A stretch of DNA of 64,000 nucleotides from Sulfurospirillum sp036802865 (GCF_036802865.1 NZ_DAIRVK010000001.1:620001-684000); one strand, 5' to 3'. Shown: positions 7,903 through 16,807, counted from the stretch's first letter. Translations and numbers: made by a program. Notes: generated by a model from the sequence alone, not told the origin.

Positions 7903-9702
7903 CTATTTAGACAATGCCTTGTATAACGTAGCGCCTAATTTCGAACCAATAACATGGGATAATTCATCTTGTGAGGCGTTATAGATAGCCTCAAATGTTT
8001 CAAAATAAAGGAGGAGTTTTTTGATGGTTGCTGCCCCAATTCCTTCTATGGTTTGAAGCTCCAAACTCATGTCTCGTCCTCGTTTTTTCTTTTGGTGATA
8101 GGTAATGGCAAAGCGGTGAGCCTCATCGCGAAGTCTTTGCAAAAATTGCAAACGTTTATCGCTTACAGGAAGTGCAAAAGATTGATTTTTGGTGTAGAGA
8201 AGATCGTGCGCACTTCCTTTGGCACGGTATGCTTTGGCATCACGCTTCTCTTTAGCAATAGCAAGCAAATCGACATGCAAGCCTTTTGGGGCAAGCAGTG
8301 TTTTGGCTAATTTAAGAATCGTCTCTCCACCATCTAAAACCCAAAGATCGGGTGGTGATTCTTTTGAAAAGTCATTGATACGACGCTCAAGCATCTCTTT
8401 CATCTGAGCGTATTCATCAGCATGATGAAGCTCATAACGGCGATAACTTGCTTTGTCAAATCCTTCATCCCATACGACCATACCACCCACAGGAGACTTC
8501 CCTCCAAGATGTGAGTTGTCAAAAATCTCGATACGCTTTGGAAGGGCAATAAGGTCAAAGAGTGTTTGCATCTGCTCGGCAAGGGTGTTGTTGTTTTTAG
8601 TGCTGTGTTGGAGTAGCAAGGATGTGGCATTTTCTTGTGCTATAGAGGTAAGATGTAGTTTTTCACTACGTTGAGGCGTGTTTATCGTGATCTTTTGCGC
8701 AAATTTTTCACTGAGAAAGTGGCTCATATACTCTTGTTCACTAAAGGATTCAGCGACGAGAATTTGCTTTGAAAATGTTTGATTCATAGGGTTGTAAAAC
8801 TCAAAAAGTGCTCTTTGATAGAGTTCATCTTTTTCGAAACCATAGGCATTGTGCATCAGTGTATGTGAGGTTGAAACGATTTTTCCTTCACGGATAAACA
8901 GACGCATAATGACGGCTGTCTTTTCCATGATCTCAACGGCAAAGACATCGTAATCTTCCAGTTTTGAAAGTTCAACATGCGTGACATGTAATGCATCTTT
9001 GATGGAGTTGATAATGTCGCGAAGTTTGGCTGCTTCTTCGAAATTGAGCTTTATGGACGCTTCTTCCATCTTCACCTGTAAAAGACTTACAAGTTTTTTT
9101 TGGTCGTTTAAAGATTCGAGTGCTTCTTGAACAATTTTGGCATAAATCGAGGTTTCCACTTTCCCTTCACATGGCGCCAAACAGCGATGAATTTGATGAA
9201 AAAGACACGCTTTTTTCCCTTTCAAACATCCTTTTTTTTGGACAAGAGGAAAGGCTAAATAGAGGGCATCTAAAAGTGCCTTGGCAGAGCCTGAAAGTGG
9301 ACCAAAATATTTTATATTCTTATCGTTAACAATTTTTCGAGTAATCTCAAAACGAGGGAAGCTTTCAGCAAGATTGATAGCAATATACGGGTATGTTTTA
9401 TCATCTCTTAGAAGGATGTTGTATTTGGGTTTGAGCTGTTTAATGAGCGAATTTTCTAAGATAAGTGCATCGTGTTCACTTTGAACAACGATGTACTCTA
9501 CATTTTCAACTTCACTGATCATTTTTGCGATACGAGGCGAGAGATTTGGAGCGGCGGAGAGTTCGCCTGAAAAACGAAAATAGCTCTTAACACGGTTTTT
9601 AATGCTTTTGGCTTTGCCCACATAAAGCAGCATTCCCGAAGCATTAAAATATTGGTAGATTCCCGCACTGTGCGGGGCATTTTTAAGTTTTTGGATTAAC
9701 AT
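7903..9702 (-). CDS. uvrC: Excinuclease ABC subunit C
   Basis: UvrC makes both incisions around bulky DNA lesions after UvrA/UvrB recognition. The 599-residue protein has an N-terminal GIY-YIG nuclease (AGIYQYFNASGMLLYVGKAK, residues 13-32), a UVR motif near 200-235 (EEASIKLNFEEAAKLRD) for UvrB binding, the RNase H-like nuclease with EIFDNSHLGG and WVLDGG, and C-terminal helix-hairpin-helix sequence (LQTIEGIGAATIKKLL). Length is normal. It overlaps the upstream DUF721 gene by seven bases. Confidence 0.97.
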   Translation of the reverse strand: MLIQKLKNAPHSAGIYQYFNASGMLLYVGKAKSIKNRVKSYFRFSGELSAAPNLSPRIAKMISEVENVEYIVVQSEHDALILENSLIKQLKPKYNILLRDDKTYPYIAINLAESFPRFEITRKIVNDKNIKYFGPLSGSAKALLDALYLAFPLVQKKGCLKGKKACLFHQIHRCLAPCEGKVETSIYAKIVQEALESLNDQKKLVSLLQVKMEEASIKLNFEEAAKLRDIINSIKDALHVTHVELSKLEDYDVFAVEIMEKTAVIMRLFIREGKIVSTSHTLMHNAYGFEKDELYQRALFEFYNPMNQTFSKQILVAESFSEQEYMSHFLSEKFAQKITINTPQRSEKLHLTSIAQENATSLLLQHSTKNNNTLAEQMQTLFDLIALPKRIEIFDNSHLGGKSPVGGMVVWDEGFDKASYRRYELHHADEYAQMKEMLERRINDFSKESPPDLWVLDGGETILKLAKTLLAPKGLHVDLLAIAKEKRDAKAYRAKGSAHDLLYTKNQSFALPVSDKRLQFLQRLRDEAHRFAITYHQKKKRGRDMSLELQTIEGIGAATIKKLLLYFETFEAIYNASQDELSHVIGSKLGATLYKALSK

Positions 9703-10151
9703 GATCTGTTTTTAGCAATCGTATCTTTGATGGCATCAAAAAGAGAACGTAGATTAGGATCATCACAAAGCGTTTCAAATTCTCCCGTAGCTTGTTCTGC
9801 ATAGAAAATTTCTGAATTCGCAGAGACAATTAAGGAATCTTCTTCACTTTTTTGGTTCGTAACAAAGGATTGAACTTCTTTTACTTGTAAGCACGAACAC
9901 TCTGGAAAATGGGCAAGAAGTTCCTTTAATAGACTCTTTATTAAATTACGTTTATAATTAAACTCCATTTTGGCGCAAGGATGATTGAGTACAAAAAAGA
10001 GTGTTTCATTTTTGGTGTACACAAACCGTATCATGCTTGTGAAGCTTTTGGGTAATAAACTGAGCAACTTGTCATAACAACGCATCTGCTCATATTTCTT
10101 CATAGAAGGTTGTTGTACGAGATGAGAAATTATACTTTTGGAATCTTTCAT
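9696..10151 (-). CDS. DUF721 (DciA-like) protein
   Basis: A 151-residue cytoplasmic protein whose central part (KLLSLLPKSFTSMIRFVYTK, then ETLFFVLNHPCAKMEFNYKR) resembles the DUF721 fold. This fold is related to the N-terminal domain of DnaA and is shared with DciA helicase-loading proteins. Whether it loads DnaB here is not shown. It overlaps uvrC by seven bases. The ATG at 10151 has no ribosome site, and a TATAAT box sits only seven bases upstream, which suggests a leaderless transcript. Its 5' end overlaps the divergent small lipoprotein gene. Confidence 0.65.
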   Translation of the reverse strand: MKDSKSIISHLVQQPSMKKYEQMRCYDKLLSLLPKSFTSMIRFVYTKNETLFFVLNHPCAKMEFNYKRNLIKSLLKELLAHFPECSCLQVKEVQSFVTNQKSEEDSLIVSANSEIFYAEQATGEFETLCDDPNLRSLFDAIKDTIAKNRSC

Positions 10152-10271
10152 ATGCTAATTATAGCATGTTTAGGCTTTTCTCTGTTTGGATGTGGATTCA
10201 AAGGTCCTCCTATCTACAAAGAAAACAACGAAACAAAATATCCTAAAAACATACGAACTACAATTAAATAA
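10122..10271 (+). CDS. Small LptM-like lipoprotein
   Basis: A 49-residue protein read from ATG 10122 (MRNYTFGIFHMLIIACLGF...) or 39 residues from ATG 10152. The longer form gives a better signal peptide with an Arg at position 2. The lipobox is SLFGC, followed by the mature N-terminus CGFKGPPIY. That start is characteristic of LptM/YifL-type lipoproteins (CGxKGPxxxP), which help mature the LptD/E outer-membrane LPS translocon. The stop codon is immediately followed by the nadB ATG. The longer form overlaps the divergent DUF721 gene by 30 bases. lptD is also in this window. Confidence 0.65.
   Translation: MRNYTFGIFHMLIIACLGFSLFGCGFKGPPIYKENNETKYPKNIRTTIK
10158..10163 (-). promoter_or_regulatory. 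-10 box for the DUF721-uvrC operon
   Basis: On the minus strand this reads GCTATAAT. It lies seven bases from the ATG at 10151, so transcription would start at or within a base or two of the start codon. It is the centre of the inverted repeat ATGCTA-ATTA-TAGCAT (10152-10167), which also lies inside the divergent lipoprotein gene. Confidence 0.45.
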
Positions 10272-11741
10272 ATGAAAACGTCTTACGATGTTCTAATCAT
10301 TGGCACTGGCATTGCGGGACTGAGTACCGCTTTGGCATTGCCAAAATCTTTGAGTGTGCTCATTGTTTCCAAAGACTATGCTTGGGAATGCAATACATTT
10401 TATGCGCAAGGTGGCGTTGCTGTAGCCAATAATGCCGCTGATGTGCCTTTGCATGTGAAAGATACGCTTGAAGCAGGCGCTGGGCATTGTAATCCTGCCT
10501 CAGTGGATGTACTTTGCTCTGAAGGTCCCATCGCCATTCAACGTTTGATCGATATGGGTTTTCAATTCGATAAAGATACTTCAGGGAATTTACTTTACAC
10601 CAAAGAAGCTGCCCACAGTACTAATCGTATTTTACATGCAGGTGGTGATGCTACAGGGCGGTATATTCATCTCTTTTTAATGCAACAATTACCCTTTCCA
10701 ATTCTTTATAACACGCAAGTAACCGATTTGCTCATTGATGAGGGTGAGTGCTATGGTGCGCGTGTTTTTCATAACGATAAAATTTTTAATCTTTATGCCA
10801 AAAAAGTCATTATCGCTAGTGGGGGTGTTGGCTCGCTTTATGAGTATCACACGAATGCTCGAACCATTAGTGCAGACATGCAAGGCATTTGCCTAAGACA
10901 CGGCATTGTGCTTACAGATATGGAAATGATGCAGTTTCATCCAACGGCATTTGTACTTGGGAACAGTGTACGGAAACAGCTTTTGAGTGAATCACTGCGA
11001 GGCGAGGGTGCACAAGTTGTCGATGAAGATGGCAAACGTTTTGTATTTGAGTATGATCCAAGGGGCGAGCTTGCTCCTCGCGATGTTGTGAGCCGTGCTA
11101 TTTTTAAACACAAACAAAAAACAGGCAAAGAGGTTTATTTAGATCTAAGTACCTTTGAACCAGAACATTTTAAACAGCGTTTTCCAAGTATCTATTTCAA
11201 TATGACGACTATTGGCTATGACGTACCAAAACAACGTATTCCGATCTCACCAGCCTTTCACTATTCTATGGGTGGAATAAAGACAGATTTACATGGTAAC
11301 GTCTTAACGGTAAAAGATCTTTATGCTGTGGGTGAGTGCGCTCATACGGGTGTTCATGGAGCCAATAGACTTGCGAGTAACTCATTGCTCGAAGGGTTGG
11401 TCTTTTCAGCTCGTGTAGCGAATGAAATCAAACAGACGATAGTTAATCCTAAAAAACAGCATCTCTTTAGCGAAACAGAAGAAGTGTTGATTATGGAAAA
11501 TGACAAGATACTGAAAAATGAACTGCGCCACTTGATGTGGTTTTATGCAGGTATTGTTCGTGAAACACATACTTTGGAAAAAGCACAAAAACGTGTGAAC
11601 GAGATGCTAGACATGTCTATAGGAAAACTGTTAAGATTAAGACTTTTAGTATCGCTCGAAATTATTACCAGTGCGCTTAATCGAAAAGAATCACTTGGCG
11701 CACACTATTTACAACAAGGGATGGATATATGCGAATCATAA
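10272..11741 (+). CDS. nadB: L-aspartate oxidase
   Basis: NadB oxidises L-aspartate to iminoaspartate in the cytoplasm, the first step of NAD synthesis, with NadA as partner. The 489-residue flavoprotein has the dinucleotide-binding motif GTGIAGLSTAL (residues 11-21), the succinate dehydrogenase/fumarate reductase family motifs HAGGDATGRYIH and MEMMQFHPTAF, the active-site segment ESLRGEGAQVVDEDGKRF, and C-terminal GANRLASNSLLEGLVF. The ATG abuts the stop of the small lipoprotein gene. The 3' end overlaps nhaD by 13 bases. Confidence 0.95.
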   Translation: MKTSYDVLIIGTGIAGLSTALALPKSLSVLIVSKDYAWECNTFYAQGGVAVANNAADVPLHVKDTLEAGAGHCNPASVDVLCSEGPIAIQRLIDMGFQFDKDTSGNLLYTKEAAHSTNRILHAGGDATGRYIHLFLMQQLPFPILYNTQVTDLLIDEGECYGARVFHNDKIFNLYAKKVIIASGGVGSLYEYHTNARTISADMQGICLRHGIVLTDMEMMQFHPTAFVLGNSVRKQLLSESLRGEGAQVVDEDGKRFVFEYDPRGELAPRDVVSRAIFKHKQKTGKEVYLDLSTFEPEHFKQRFPSIYFNMTTIGYDVPKQRIPISPAFHYSMGGIKTDLHGNVLTVKDLYAVGECAHTGVHGANRLASNSLLEGLVFSARVANEIKQTIVNPKKQHLFSETEEVLIMENDKILKNELRHLMWFYAGIVRETHTLEKAQKRVNEMLDMSIGKLLRLRLLVSLEIITSALNRKESLGAHYLQQGMDICES

Positions 11742-13078
11742 TGGCATTGCTCTTCTTCGTCAATACTATTTGGGCCTCAAGTGGTCAAGATCTAACTTCA
11801 ACGTGGGTGGGTATTGTCTCCTTGGTAATTTTTATATTGGGATATTATGTTATTGCTGCAGAAGAAAAATTTCATATCAATAAAGCAAAACCTGCACTCT
11901 TTGTGGGGACATTTATTTTTATTTTAATTGGTTTATACAATGCTATCAATGGACTTGATTCTAAGCCGTTAAGCCATGAAATTGAGATGCTTATTTTTGA
12001 GATCGCGCAAATTTTCTTTTTCCTTTTGGTGGCGATGACCTACATTGAAGTTATGCTAGAGCGACGTGTGTTTGATGCTCTCAAATATCGACTAGTTTCG
12101 AAAGGGTACTCTTTTAAAAAGCTTTTTTGGCTCACGGGGACACTGGCTTTTTTTATCAGTCCTGTTGCTGATAACTTAACAACAGCCCTGATATTATCAA
12201 CAGTTTTATTGACAATTGAGAAAAAAAATGCTGCCTTTTTAGTACCTGGCGCGATTAATATTGTTGTAGGTGCGAATGCAGGGGGTGCGTGGAGTCCTTT
12301 TGGAGACATCACAACATTAATGCCTTGGATTGCAGGAAAAGCGGAATTTTTTGATTTTTTTGGATTATTTCCTTCTGCATTTTTAGGTTGGTTGGCAACA
12401 GGATGGTTACTCTCTTTTTCAGTACCAGAAGGAAAACCACTTTTTGATGTACATACAGAAGAGCGTGTTAAAATTCTCAAAGGCGGGAAGTCCGTTATTT
12501 ATTTGGGTGCATTTACGATCTTATGTGCGGTTTTATGTCAGCAGGTATTTAACATCCCTCCTATGTGGGGCATGATGTTTGGTTTTTCCCTTTTAAAGCT
12601 TTACAGTTATCAACTCAAACGTACGCACAATGAAGAGTTAAAAACATTTGTTGCTGTAAGCAAAATTGAACATGATACTTTACTCTTTTTCTTTGGTATA
12701 CTAGCAGCTGTAGGTGGATTGCACTACTTAGGGTATTTAGATTTAGCTGTGAAGCTTTACGAAAGTGCAGGTGCGACTACGGTTAATATTGGCGTGGGCT
12801 TTCTATCAGCCTTTATTGACAATGTTCCTGTGATGAGTGCTGTTTTAAAAGCCAACCCAACCATGGGTGTTGATCAATGGTTGTTAGTCACGATGACCGC
12901 AGGTATTGGCGGAAGTATGATTAGTTTTGGGTCCGCTGCAGGTGTCGGTGTTATGGGAAAACTTAGAGGTATTTATACGTTTGGTTCTCACATGAAGTAC
13001 GCATGGACAGTGCTCGTAGGTTATATTTTATCGGTTGTGATTTGGTATGTGCAGTTTGAAATACTTGGTTTATATTAA
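11729..13078 (+). CDS. nhaD: NhaD-type sodium/proton antiporter
   Basis: A 449-residue inner-membrane protein of the ion-transporter superfamily with about 12 predicted helices. Conserved NhaD segments include FISPVADNLTTALILSTVLL, NIVVGANAGGAWSPFGDITT and FLSAFIDNVPVMSAVL. These are the two inverted half-helix regions with the ion-binding Asp/Asn/Thr residues. NhaD exports sodium (or lithium) in exchange for protons. The first about 17 residues look like a cleavable or uncleaved hydrophobic leader. The start overlaps the nadB 3' end, with no other functional link visible. Confidence 0.92.
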   Translation: MRIIMALLFFVNTIWASSGQDLTSTWVGIVSLVIFILGYYVIAAEEKFHINKAKPALFVGTFIFILIGLYNAINGLDSKPLSHEIEMLIFEIAQIFFFLLVAMTYIEVMLERRVFDALKYRLVSKGYSFKKLFWLTGTLAFFISPVADNLTTALILSTVLLTIEKKNAAFLVPGAINIVVGANAGGAWSPFGDITTLMPWIAGKAEFFDFFGLFPSAFLGWLATGWLLSFSVPEGKPLFDVHTEERVKILKGGKSVIYLGAFTILCAVLCQQVFNIPPMWGMMFGFSLLKLYSYQLKRTHNEELKTFVAVSKIEHDTLLFFFGILAAVGGLHYLGYLDLAVKLYESAGATTVNIGVGFLSAFIDNVPVMSAVLKANPTMGVDQWLLVTMTAGIGGSMISFGSAAGVGVMGKLRGIYTFGSHMKYAWTVLVGYILSVVIWYVQFEILGLY

Positions 13079-13091
13079 TAGAAGGAAGTAA

Positions 13092-14627
13092 ATGAAAGAA
13101 GTCCCAATTTTAGTTTTAGATTTTGGTTCACAATATACTCAGTTGATTGCACGTAAGCTCCGTGAGAGCGGTGTTTATTGTGAAATCGTCCCTTATAACG
13201 AGAAGATTGAAGATATCAAAAAGCGTAACCCTAAGGGTATTATTTTAAGTGGTGGTCCAGCATCTGTTTATGCGAAAGATTCATACCATCCTGATCCTGC
13301 TGTGTATACGCTAGGATTGCCTCTTCTTGGTATTTGTTATGGTATGCAGCTTTTAACACAACACTTTGGTGGTAGCGTTATTCCTGCAACGCACCAAGAG
13401 TACGGCAAGGCTGAGCTAAAATTTGAGAGTGATCATAAGATTTTCAAAGACACCACATGCGGGCAAATTGTGTGGATGAGTCATGGCGACAGGGTTGAAA
13501 CATTACCTGCAGGATTTGAGAAAATCGGCTACAGTGAGAATTCACCTTATGCTGCGATTGCCGATGAAAAACGCAATATGTACGCGTTTCAGTTTCACCC
13601 AGAAGTGTATCACAGTGCTGAAGGCTCAAAACTGCTAAAAAACTTCGCAAAACATATTTGTGGTTGTGAAAGTACATGGAATATGGGCTCATTTGCGAAA
13701 GAGCAAATTACTAAAATTAAAGAGAAAGTGGGCTCTAAAAAAGTCTTGTGTGGTGTGAGTGGCGGTGTAGATAGCTCTGTTGTCGCAACCCTTTTAGCTG
13801 AAGCGATTGGTGACCAACTCGTTTCTGTTTTTGTGGACAATGGTCTGCTTCGTGCCAATGAGCGTGAACAAGTCGAAGCAATGTTTAGAAGTCGCAATGT
13901 ACCACTCATTACCGTCGATGCGAGTGAGAAATTTTTAAGCCGCCTGGCAGGCGTGAGTGATCCTGAACAAAAACGTAAAATCATTGGTGCGACATTTATT
14001 GAAGTCTTTGATGAAGAGGCGAAAAAACACAATGGTATTGAATTTTTGGCGCAAGGAACACTTTATACCGATGTTATCGAGTCTGTATCGGTAAAAGGCC
14101 CTTCAAAAACCATCAAATCACACCATAATGTAGGTGGACTTCCAGATTGGATGACGTTTGAACTCATTGAGCCACTTCGTGAAATTTTTAAAGATGAGGT
14201 CAGAATTTTAGGAGCAGAACTTGGACTTCCTAAAGACATGCTCTCTCGCCATCCTTTCCCAGGACCTGGTCTTGCTATTCGTATTATGGGTGAAGTGACC
14301 AAAGAGGATTTGGTGCTTCTTAGGGCTGCAGATGTCATTATGCTTCAAGAGCTTCGCTCAACTGGGTATTATGAAAAAACTTGGCAGGCATTTACTGTAC
14401 TTCTTAATGTTAAAAGTGTTGGTGTTATGGGCGATAATCGAACATACGATAACACCATTTGTGTCAGAATCGTTGATGCAACCGATGGTATGACGGCAAC
14501 CTTTGCACATATTCCTCATACGATTTTGGAGAATATCAGCAGACGTATTATTAATGAAGTTAATGGCATTAACCGCGTGGTGTACGACATCTCTTCAAAA
14601 CCACCTGCAACGATTGAATGGGAATAA
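13092..14627 (+). CDS. guaA: GMP synthase (glutamine-hydrolysing)
   Basis: GuaA converts XMP to GMP with ATP and glutamine. The 511-residue protein has the class I glutamine amidotransferase domain (LLGICYGMQLL with nucleophile Cys near residue 83, and FQFHPEVYHS with the catalytic His-Glu), then the ATP pyrophosphatase domain (CGVSGGVDSSVVA, about residues 219-231), and the C-terminal dimerisation domain ending PPATIEWE. Full length and typical. RBS GAAGGAAG precedes the ATG. Confidence 0.98.
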   Translation: MKEVPILVLDFGSQYTQLIARKLRESGVYCEIVPYNEKIEDIKKRNPKGIILSGGPASVYAKDSYHPDPAVYTLGLPLLGICYGMQLLTQHFGGSVIPATHQEYGKAELKFESDHKIFKDTTCGQIVWMSHGDRVETLPAGFEKIGYSENSPYAAIADEKRNMYAFQFHPEVYHSAEGSKLLKNFAKHICGCESTWNMGSFAKEQITKIKEKVGSKKVLCGVSGGVDSSVVATLLAEAIGDQLVSVFVDNGLLRANEREQVEAMFRSRNVPLITVDASEKFLSRLAGVSDPEQKRKIIGATFIEVFDEEAKKHNGIEFLAQGTLYTDVIESVSVKGPSKTIKSHHNVGGLPDWMTFELIEPLREIFKDEVRILGAELGLPKDMLSRHPFPGPGLAIRIMGEVTKEDLVLLRAADVIMLQELRSTGYYEKTWQAFTVLLNVKSVGVMGDNRTYDNTICVRIVDATDGMTATFAHIPHTILENISRRIINEVNGINRVVYDISSKPPATIEWE

Positions 14628-14632
14628 AAACG

Positions 14633-15259
14633 ATGATCTACCTCTTCAGCGATATAGCCTATGAAGGGGTAGTGCATCTTCCTCTTTTTGAGATCGCATT
14701 TGATTCAACATCCATTGATTTGGAAAGATTTGATGCGATTATTTTTACCTCCAAAAACAGTGTTAAGGCATTGCAGCGTTGTGGTGTTGCGTGGCACGAT
14801 AAAGAATCCTATGCAATAGGAGAAGGTACAGCCTCTTTCATACAAAACTGTGGAGGAAATTTAGTCTTTACCTGTAAACGATCTTATGGCGATGATTTTG
14901 CAAAAGCGGTTATTCCTTTAGTCCAGGGTAAAAAGATTTTTTTCCCTCGTGCCAAAGAGGTTTCTTCTTCTCTTTTTGAAATTTTACAGGACAATCACAT
15001 TAATATAGAACAACGCATTGTCTATGAAACGAAATGTATACATTATCCTCCGACTAAGGCTCCTCCAAAAGACTCTAAGCTGATTTTTACTTCCCCTTCA
15101 ACCGTTCACTGCTTTTTAGAAAATTTTACGTGGGATGAGAGTTATGTGGCTGTTGTCATTGGTGAAAAAACAGCTTCTGCCTTGCCTCAAAATGTAAAGA
15201 CTACCGTCTCTCAAACACAAAGTATTGAACACTGCATTGCCTTGGCAAAAGCTCTTTAG
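14633..15259 (+). CDS. hemD: Uroporphyrinogen-III synthase
   Basis: HemD closes and inverts ring D of hydroxymethylbilane in heme and siroheme synthesis. The family is poorly conserved. This 208-residue protein shows its usual traces: FDAIIFTSKNSVKAL near residues 30-45, YAIGEGTA, the IFFPRA stretch, the linker IVYETKC, and LIFTSPSTVHCFLENF with VVIGEKTASAL in the second half. ATG 14633 (MIYLFSD) is preferred over the in-frame ATG 14618, which overlaps guaA. hemJ, another heme gene, lies far downstream in the window. Confidence 0.85.
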   Translation: MIYLFSDIAYEGVVHLPLFEIAFDSTSIDLERFDAIIFTSKNSVKALQRCGVAWHDKESYAIGEGTASFIQNCGGNLVFTCKRSYGDDFAKAVIPLVQGKKIFFPRAKEVSSSLFEILQDNHINIEQRIVYETKCIHYPPTKAPPKDSKLIFTSPSTVHCFLENFTWDESYVAVVIGEKTASALPQNVKTTVSQTQSIEHCIALAKAL

Positions 15260-15273
15260 AAGCTAAATTTATT

Positions 15274-15279
15274 TATAAT
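15274..15279 (+). promoter_or_regulatory. -10 box for the 6S RNA gene
   Basis: A perfect TATAAT in an AT-rich stretch, placed about 30 bases before the first base of the closing stem of the putative 6S RNA. It lies only 15 bases after the hemD stop. Confidence 0.5.
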
Positions 15280-15286
15280 TAAAGAA

Positions 15287-15520
15287 GTTTAGTAGTTTAC
15301 TTTGCCTGGGTGAAGCGACAACCGTTTTCATGAGGGTCCAACAATTAGTATAAGGGAATGCGTACATTTTTGGTGTGTCTGTGGTCTTGTTTGAACTTTG
15401 CAAAAAGCGAGAGATTGCAGCCTAAAGAAAAGGTCGACTCCCAGAAGTTGGCTTATTAGGGCCGCTTCAATCTCGGAACGCTCACTTGGGTTTTACCTGT
15501 AAACGAAACAAGTTTTTTTT
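15287..15520 (+). ncRNA. ssrS: Putative 6S RNA
   Basis: The 230-base gap before purD has no reading frame but is GC-richer than its flanks and has 6S-like structure. CC-GG-TGAAGCG at 15305-15317 pairs with CGCTTCA-CTCGG at 15463-15476, forming a closing stem around a core of about 175 bases. This matches the usual 6S length, and the 3' arm contains the AATCTCGG segment reminiscent of the 3' strand of E. coli 6S RNA. CTGTGGTC (about 15381) can pair with GACTCCCAG (about 15436) to form an inner arm. A TATAAT box lies upstream and a hairpin plus T8 (to 15520) downstream. From memory, 6S RNA sits next to purD in Helicobacter relatives. 6S RNA binds the sigma-70 holoenzyme. A covariance-model search was not possible. 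Confidence 0.68.
15485..15520 (+). terminator. Terminator of the 6S RNA transcript
   Basis: CTTG and TTT at 15485-15494 pair with AAACAAG at 15506-15512 around a loop that contains TTTACCTGTAAA, followed by eight T at 15513-15520. The T run ends one base before the purD ribosome site GGAG, so purD expression would depend on read-through. Confidence 0.5.
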
Positions 15521-15532
15521 GGAGAAATGTTA

Positions 15533-16807
15533 ATGAAAGTAATGGTTGTTGGTAGTGGTGGCAGAGAATATTCTATAGGTTTAGCACTGAAACGTGATCC
15601 TAAAGTAACCGAACTTTTTTTCGCACCAGGGAACGGTGCTACTCCACAACTTGGACAAAATGTCACTTTTAAAGATTATGAAGCGCTCGCTGTTTTTGCC
15701 AAAGAAAACGGTATTGACTTGACTATAGTAGGGCCTGAAACAGCTTTGGTCGATGGAATTGTTGATATTTTTAAAGCCCAAGGTTTGGTCATTTTTGGAG
15801 CTTCTAAATCAGCGGCAAGGCTAGAAGGTTCAAAAATTTTTATGAAAAATTTTCTTTCTCGTTATAACATCCCAACAGCAAAATTTATTGAAACGAGTGA
15901 TGCAAACAAAGCAAATGACTTTATTGAAACGTTAGAACTTCCCATTGTTGTTAAAGCTGATGGGCTGTGTGCAGGCAAAGGTGTTATCATCGCGCAAAGC
16001 AAAGGCGAAGCCAAAGAAGCCGTGGCAGACATGCTCAGCGGTAAAAGCTTCGGTGATGCTGGACTTGGCGTTGTTGTTGAAGAATTTTTAGATGGCTATG
16101 AGCTTTCTTTATTTGTAGTGTGCGATGGTGTGGATTATAAAATCCTTCCAGCAGCACAAGATCACAAACGCCTTAAAGATAATGACATTGGTCCAAATAC
16201 AGGTGGTATGGGTGCGTATGCTCCAACACCACTTATTGATGAAGAGTTGTATAAAAAAGTAGAAGAGAGAGTTGTTAAACCTACTTTGGCAGGTATGCAA
16301 AAAGAGAATGCTCCATTTGAGGGCGTTTTGTTTATTGGCCTGATGATTGTCAAAAATGAGCCAATCGTTTTAGAGTATAACGTTCGTTTTGGTGACCCAG
16401 AGTGTGAAATTTTAATGCCTCTTTTAAAAACACCTGCAAGCGAGCTTTTTTACAAAGCAGCTACGGGAAATCTTAAAAATTTAAAGATTGAATTTTTTAA
16501 TAAATATGCGATTGCTGTGGTCATGGCAAGTGAAAATTATCCGTATGGCGATTCAAAGCCTGCAGAGATTATTATCGATAAAAATGTGCATGAAGGTTTA
16601 GAGAATACGCATATTTCGTATGCTGGTGTTAGCCTTGAAGACGGTAAGCTTTATGCAACAGGTGGACGTGTTTTACTGTGTGTAGGTATTGGTGACAGCA
16701 TCAAAGAGGCACGGGAAAGAGCTTATTTGCTGTGTGGACAAGTACATTTTGCAGGTAAACAATTTAGAAGCGATATTGCATATCAGGCACTCAAACATGA
16801 CAAATGA
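15533..16807 (+). CDS. purD: Phosphoribosylamine-glycine ligase
   Basis: PurD joins phosphoribosylamine and glycine in the second step of purine synthesis. It is an ATP-grasp enzyme: MKVMVVGSGGREYSIGLAL at the N-terminus, the ATP-grasp lid and loop region (PIVVKADGLCAGKGV, residues about 138-152), QDHKRLKDNDIGPNTGGMGA, and the metal-binding EYNVRFGDPECE. Both ATG 15527 and ATG 15533 are possible. 15533 is chosen because GGAG at 15521-15524 then lies at a normal distance and the protein starts as the family does. It overlaps the next gene by 11 bases. Confidence 0.96.
   Translation: MKVMVVGSGGREYSIGLALKRDPKVTELFFAPGNGATPQLGQNVTFKDYEALAVFAKENGIDLTIVGPETALVDGIVDIFKAQGLVIFGASKSAARLEGSKIFMKNFLSRYNIPTAKFIETSDANKANDFIETLELPIVVKADGLCAGKGVIIAQSKGEAKEAVADMLSGKSFGDAGLGVVVEEFLDGYELSLFVVCDGVDYKILPAAQDHKRLKDNDIGPNTGGMGAYAPTPLIDEELYKKVEERVVKPTLAGMQKENAPFEGVLFIGLMIVKNEPIVLEYNVRFGDPECEILMPLLKTPASELFYKAATGNLKNLKIEFFNKYAIAVVMASENYPYGDSKPAEIIIDKNVHEGLENTHISYAGVSLEDGKLYATGGRVLLCVGIGDSIKEARERAYLLCGQVHFAGKQFRSDIAYQALKHDK

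Noticed and set aside
15260..15526. tmRNA, SRP RNA or RNase P RNA in the hemD-purD gap
   Set aside because: No tag-peptide frame, no GGAAGG/GNRA SRP apical loop and no RNase P core motifs; the long closing stem fits 6S RNA better.
16689..16796. Longer start of the RDD gene
   Set aside because: It lies inside purD in another frame; ATG 16797 overlaps the purD stop as in a coupled operon.
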